From an uncultured Spartobacteria bacterium (GTDB lineage: Bacteria; Verrucomicrobiota; Verrucomicrobiia; Chthoniobacterales; JAATET01), in contig CALGTD010000059.1 of NCBI GenBank assembly GCA_937901895.1, positions 1-9,005 on the forward strand: DNA of 9,005 bases, read 5' to 3'. Of the stretch, positions 6,597 through 9,005 are shown in pieces; positions within the stretch are counted from its first letter, which is position 1; the number at the start of each line of letters is the position of its first letter. Position numbers and translations under genes: made by a program. The notes under the pieces were generated by a model, which was not told the origin of the DNA, ran no database searches, and worked only from the letters and a program-made list of their open reading frames with translations.

Positions 6597-6812
6597 TGAT
6601 TTATCTCAGCGTGACCGAGGATTCGATCAGGTGCAAGCGAAATAACATCAGATTCGTGGCTTCAAGCGAAGGCGATATACTGTCGGATTTCTACCCCCGA
6701 GATTTTGAGGGCTCTCGCCGCGGGCATCTGAATAAACCATGATCATAACTGTCTAAGCACCAAGGCCGCGCCATCGCCACCGAATCGCTCGCATGTCCCA
6801 AAAAAGGCGCCA

Positions 6813-7106
6813 TCAGTGGTTCAAGCTTATGATCTTGGCGGGAGCGAACGTCTCGAGCTTCTTCAGTCCCGATACCATGCCCTTGCCAAACCTGGGCGTG
6901 CCGACTGCTCCCTTGAGCCAGCATTCCTTCTTCGGCTTCACGTAGGTGAACGCCACACAGCGCTTGTCATCGATGCAAGCGAGCCGGCAGTCGAGCGGTG
7001 TCTTCGCGGCTTGCTCTGGTCTGCGTGACAGGTCTCCACCTGGAAGATCAACATCATCATATAGCGCCGACTGCGGATCGATCGCATCCCCGCCCCATTC
7101 ATTCGC
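6813..7106 (-). pseudogene. PAN/apple-domain gene fragment without a start
   Basis: Minus-strand frame open from just after TAG 7109-7107 to TGA 6815-6813, 97 codons, with no usable ATG, GTG or TTG ahead of the domain. It encodes a clear PAN/apple-like domain: YDDVDLPGGDLSR, DCRLACIDDKRCVAFTYVK, then KECWLKGAV and MVSGLK. The cysteine order C-x3-C-x5-C-x10-C and the AFTYVKP...CWLK block match small exported rhizobial PAN proteins, which normally begin with a signal peptide that is absent here. PAN domains mediate protein or carbohydrate contacts outside the cytoplasm. A 15-residue tail (KLETFAPAKIISLNH) follows the domain. Its frame differs from the neighbouring nuclease genes and it probably is a 5'-truncated relic. 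The flanking 6597-6812 stretch holds nothing else I can support. Confidence 0.65.
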
Positions 7107-7173
7107 CTATGGAGACTTGGAACCGGTCCGGGGGAGGCGGGTTTACGAAACACCGGAAGCCCGTGTTGCGCCT

Positions 7174-7866
7174 TCAAGAAGGTTGGTGCGTGATCGGGGA
7201 AGCTGTAGGTGCGAGCCTGTTCGTATCATTGGCAGCGAACGGAATGGCGGGGACCTCGTCAAGCGCTTTTCTCCAGTCCTTCGACATCGCTTTAGCGAAG
7301 GGTGTCAGGATGAAGTCGCTGATCCTCCTGCGATCGCTAACTGAAAACAGAGGGATTGCATACATCCAGGCGATTTCTTGCAAGCTTTCTGTGGAAACGA
7401 GTCCCTCCTCGCCGGTCCAAATCAGGAGCTTGTTGTCTGCAAGGCAAACGGTCTCGTCGGCGAAGGGAAGAAACTCAGACTCCCCGAAATGCCCGCCCCA
7501 ACTATCTCCCACCGGCGCCCATGTCACAATCAAGACAGGGAAGCCAACGTCGGAGGCAATCCAGCCAGCGTGTCCAAGATCAACAGCTAGCGCAAGCTCG
7601 CCAGCAGCCTTTGGCTTTGTGCGCTTGTGTATAGCCTGTCGTCTTGCTGGGAAAGTCCAGTGCCAGCCATCGATGATCCAGCCACTACTCGATTCACCAA
7701 AAAGATCTAGGTCCGCTTCGCTTTCATCGCCGGAAAACTCCAGACCATTCGGCCAGATATTGTCGAGGAGTAGTGACGAAATCTCTGACTTCAGTTCTTC
7801 GATTTCATTTCCAAGGGCGCGCATGACGCTCACGGCTGCAAGTGCATTTCTTCCCTGATCGCTCAT
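7174..7866 (-). CDS. uncharacterised 230-aa protein, second gene of nuclease operon
   Basis: I do not recognise the family. The protein starts with an EL-rich helix (EIEELKSEISSLLLD, 21-35), then an acidic segment DESEADLDLFGESSSGWIIDGWHW (47-70), a central LALAVDLGHAGWIASDVGFPVLIVTWAP (91-118) with a hydrophobic beta-like run, and a C-terminal half with WTGEEGLVSTESLQEIAWMYAIPLF. It is tryptophan-rich, soluble, and lacks a signal peptide. The tail past about residue 213 (NRLAPTASPITHQPS) is low in conserved features. ATG 7866 is supported by GAGG at 7877-7874, which overlaps the stop codon of the upstream nuclease-like gene; only 9 bp separate the two genes, so they are almost certainly co-transcribed and translationally coupled. 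It may be a partner, regulator or immunity protein of that gene product, which is inference. A long plus-strand frame opposite it is a shadow. Confidence 0.78.
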   Translation of the reverse strand: MSDQGRNALAAVSVMRALGNEIEELKSEISSLLLDNIWPNGLEFSGDESEADLDLFGESSSGWIIDGWHWTFPARRQAIHKRTKPKAAGELALAVDLGHAGWIASDVGFPVLIVTWAPVGDSWGGHFGESEFLPFADETVCLADNKLLIWTGEEGLVSTESLQEIAWMYAIPLFSVSDRRRISDFILTPFAKAMSKDWRKALDEVPAIPFAANDTNRLAPTASPITHQPS

Positions 7867-7875
7867 CGTAACGCC

Positions 7876-8583
7876 TCACTTCTGGAAAAACATAGGAGTG
7901 GAGGCTTTCACAACCCTTTCTGGAAGCTGCCACCACGGCTGTGCAGAATGAAAAAGGGGACCGGGTTCGAGGGGCGCTACTTGCTCCTTCTTCGACCAGC
8001 CCTTGAACAGCTTCTGTCCTGAGTGCTGCAGAACCGCTGCTATGTCCGAGGCCAAGTTGTTCGTCTCCGTCGTCCCAAGTGCAAGGTTCCGATGGACCAA
8101 GCGTGCGGCAATATCGGCCCATGTCACCAGTATCCGCTGCCTCCTTATTTCAAGCGGGGCACCTTCTAACGCCAAGTATGCGATCCTCTTCCTATGTTCC
8201 AGTAGGAGAAGATGGAAAACACTGCCACTGGCAGGGACGCCGAAAATTCGCCATTGGTCGTCAAGTTGCGCAGCAGTAAGACGGTTTGCACCCCATTTAG
8301 CCTCCACGATTATAGTGATCGGTTCAATGTTTCGGGACTGAAGAACAACTTTGGCGTCGGGCTCACGGCATTCTTCCTTCGGCCATAATTTGATCTCGGA
8401 TACGACATGCTGCGAAGAGATGACCTCACCTAGCGCCCAGCGGAGAAAAATAGTTGCTTTCTCTGGCGGTAGGTAGCGAAGCCCGCCGAACAGGCAGTCC
8501 GTAAGGATGTCCTCGCGGGGGACGCGCTGACCGTTCTTGAGGAAAAAATTACGAGCTTTGTCTTTGATTGTCGCCTGAAGCAT
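7876..8583 (-). CDS. PD-(D/E)XK-like protein, first gene of two-gene operon
   Basis: A 235-residue protein with a restriction-endonuclease-like pattern: REDILTDCLFGGLRYLPP (23-40, E24), EIKLWPKEECREPDAKVVL (63-81, P75-D76), ITIIVEAKWGAN (89-100, E94-A-K96) and QLDDQW (106-111). This E...PD-x17-ExK...Q arrangement is complete, so catalytic potential is plausible. The C-terminal half has LVTWADIAARL (151-161) and an uncharged, aromatic tail ending in STPMFFQK. It is a short single-domain protein compared with the other nuclease-like genes here and shares no obvious sequence with them outside the core. ATG at 8583 is the natural start, though the ribosome binding site is weak. It is followed after 9 bp by an unknown 230-aa gene. 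An IS3 remnant ends 147 bp upstream, so its original promoter or an upstream gene may have been lost. Confidence 0.86.
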   Translation of the reverse strand: MLQATIKDKARNFFLKNGQRVPREDILTDCLFGGLRYLPPEKATIFLRWALGEVISSQHVVSEIKLWPKEECREPDAKVVLQSRNIEPITIIVEAKWGANRLTAAQLDDQWRIFGVPASGSVFHLLLLEHRKRIAYLALEGAPLEIRRQRILVTWADIAARLVHRNLALGTTETNNLASDIAAVLQHSGQKLFKGWSKKEQVAPLEPGPLFHSAQPWWQLPERVVKASTPMFFQK

Positions 8584-8713
8584 CCACGTTCCGGTGCCTG
8601 TTCTGTTTGAGTTTAACCACGTGCATCAGCAAAACGGTGTAGTTCGGCTGCAACTCCTCGTAAGTCACTATCTTGTCAAACTGTTCCGAAGACTGTCGTC
8701 TCGACCAAGCCAT
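8549..8713 (-). CDS. 54-aa ORF, possible tail of a disrupted gene
   Basis: Minus-strand frame from ATG 8713 to TAA 8551-8549. It reads MAWSRRQSSEQFDKIVTYEE, then LQPNYTVLLMHVVKLKQ and a polar end. Composition in the middle looks protein-like. There is no ribosome binding site before the ATG: the 17 nt upstream are mostly a T run running into the IS3 end at 8730. It overlaps the start of the 235-aa nuclease-like gene by 35 bp. It could be the 3' tail of a gene cut by the insertion sequence, a small real gene, or chance. Confidence 0.25.
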   Translation of the reverse strand: MAWSRRQSSEQFDKIVTYEELQPNYTVLLMHVVKLKQNRHRNVDASGDNQRQSS

Positions 8714-8729
8714 ACGGTGCTAAAAAAAA

Positions 8730-8949
8730 TGACCTGCTCCCCTGATTGTCCGCGTTTAAAAGTTAGCTCTGTTCATATTTTGGTCCTCTCTGGGCCAGGT
8801 TGCAAACTCGTAAGGGGTTAAGCCGTCGAGGCTGGTATGCGGGCGGTTCAGGTTATAGTCGTTTCTCAGTCTTCGATAATCTCCCTGGTGTGGCGGTAGC
8901 TGGTGAAGAGATGCTCGTTGAGGCATTCATCGCGCAGCCGACCATTGAA
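8730..8949 (-). mobile_element. 3' remnant of an IS3-family element (orfB end)
   Basis: Conceptual minus-strand translation from 8949 gives FNGRLRDECLNEHLFTSYRH and REIIED, the conserved C-terminal end of IS3-family OrfB (DDE integrase core, after the catalytic E region). The frame then breaks near 8866-8870, where one base appears to be missing (GAAGACTGAGAAAC where GACTGG is expected), and continues in the next frame as RNDYNLNRPHTSLDGLTPYE, FATWPREDQN and NRANF with a stop at 8758-8756. TGACCTGCTCCCC at 8730-8742 looks like the terminal inverted repeat, so this end of the element is intact. The 5' part of orfB and all of orfA are missing. Not capable of transposition on its own. Confidence 0.82.
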
Positions 8950-9005
8950 GTGTGTTTAAGCATGGAATGTTGACCCCACTGGCGGGGTGATACTTATCCA
9001 ATTTT
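8950..9005. mobile_element. possible end of a second element, cut by the window
   Basis: Homology to the IS3 transposase stops abruptly at about 8949. The following sequence contains an inverted repeat ACCCC-ACTGGC-GGGGT (8973-8988) and TTATCCAATTTT at the edge, a style of sequence I associate with the ends of IS21-like and related elements. The identification is only by resemblance. The abrupt junction itself is seen directly. Confidence 0.3.

Noticed and set aside
6601..6648. 15-codon ORF just before the 344-aa gene as an attenuator leader
   Set aside because: There is no codon bias, no hairpin pair and no ribosome binding site to support a leader peptide.
6800..6815. GGCGCC plus T run after the PAN fragment as a terminator
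   Set aside because: The only stem is a 6-bp palindrome without a loop, so a stable hairpin cannot form.
6998..7858. Long plus-strand frame of 286 codons
   Set aside because: It lies opposite the 7174-7866 gene and reads as low-complexity, serine- and arginine-rich antisense sequence. The minus-strand frame has a coupled ribosome binding site and a more protein-like composition.
8651..8679. TTGACA on the minus strand as promoter for the nuclease operon
   Set aside because: The -35 is perfect, but nothing resembling a -10 occurs at the right distance. It may also be inside the possible gene tail.

Overview
The window looks like chromosomal DNA of an alphaproteobacterium, most likely a member of the Rhizobiaceae. 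The evidence is the 3'-truncated L21 gene (rplU) at the left edge, whose protein reads like the rhizobial form, followed by a complete tRNA-Ser(CGA) gene. These two are the only housekeeping loci. From about position 745 to the right edge everything looks accessory: uncharacterised proteins, two decayed genes and insertion-sequence debris. This is the layout of a tRNA-anchored genomic island, although no integrase and no second copy of the tRNA 3' end is visible.

Layout. 1-303 (minus): rplU, with a plausible sigma70 promoter at 488-516 and a leader of about 180 nt. 615-704 (plus): tRNA-Ser(CGA). 745-1428 (minus): protein of unknown function. 1462-1559 (plus): a compact promoter-plus-terminator unit that could make a ~65-nt RNA. 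1559-2335 (minus): DUF3800 protein. 2603-3718 (plus): PD-(D/E)XK-like plus DUF4268 protein. 3784-4390 (minus): decayed gene whose readable 3' part I recognise as DUF6880-like, containing a 13-bp tandem repeat. 6596 to 4428 (minus): two-gene operon encoding two different PD-(D/E)XK-like proteins. 6813-7106 (minus): PAN/apple-domain gene fragment without a start. 8583 to 7174 (minus): a second two-gene operon, a PD-(D/E)XK-like protein followed by an unknown 230-aa protein. 8730-8949: 3' remnant of an IS3-family transposase gene with a frameshift, abutting what may be the end of another element at the right edge.

The main theme is an unusual density of nuclease-like proteins. Four separate PD-(D/E)XK-type proteins and a DUF3800 (RNase H-like) protein lie within about 7 kb, with no methyltransferase, helicase or recognisable restriction-modification partner. 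This is compatible with a defence or mobile-element-conflict hotspot, and the two tight operons are the best candidates for uncharacterised functional units. That role is inference: the sequence shows nuclease-like motifs and gene arrangement, not activity. Family names come from recalled sequence patterns, not database searches.
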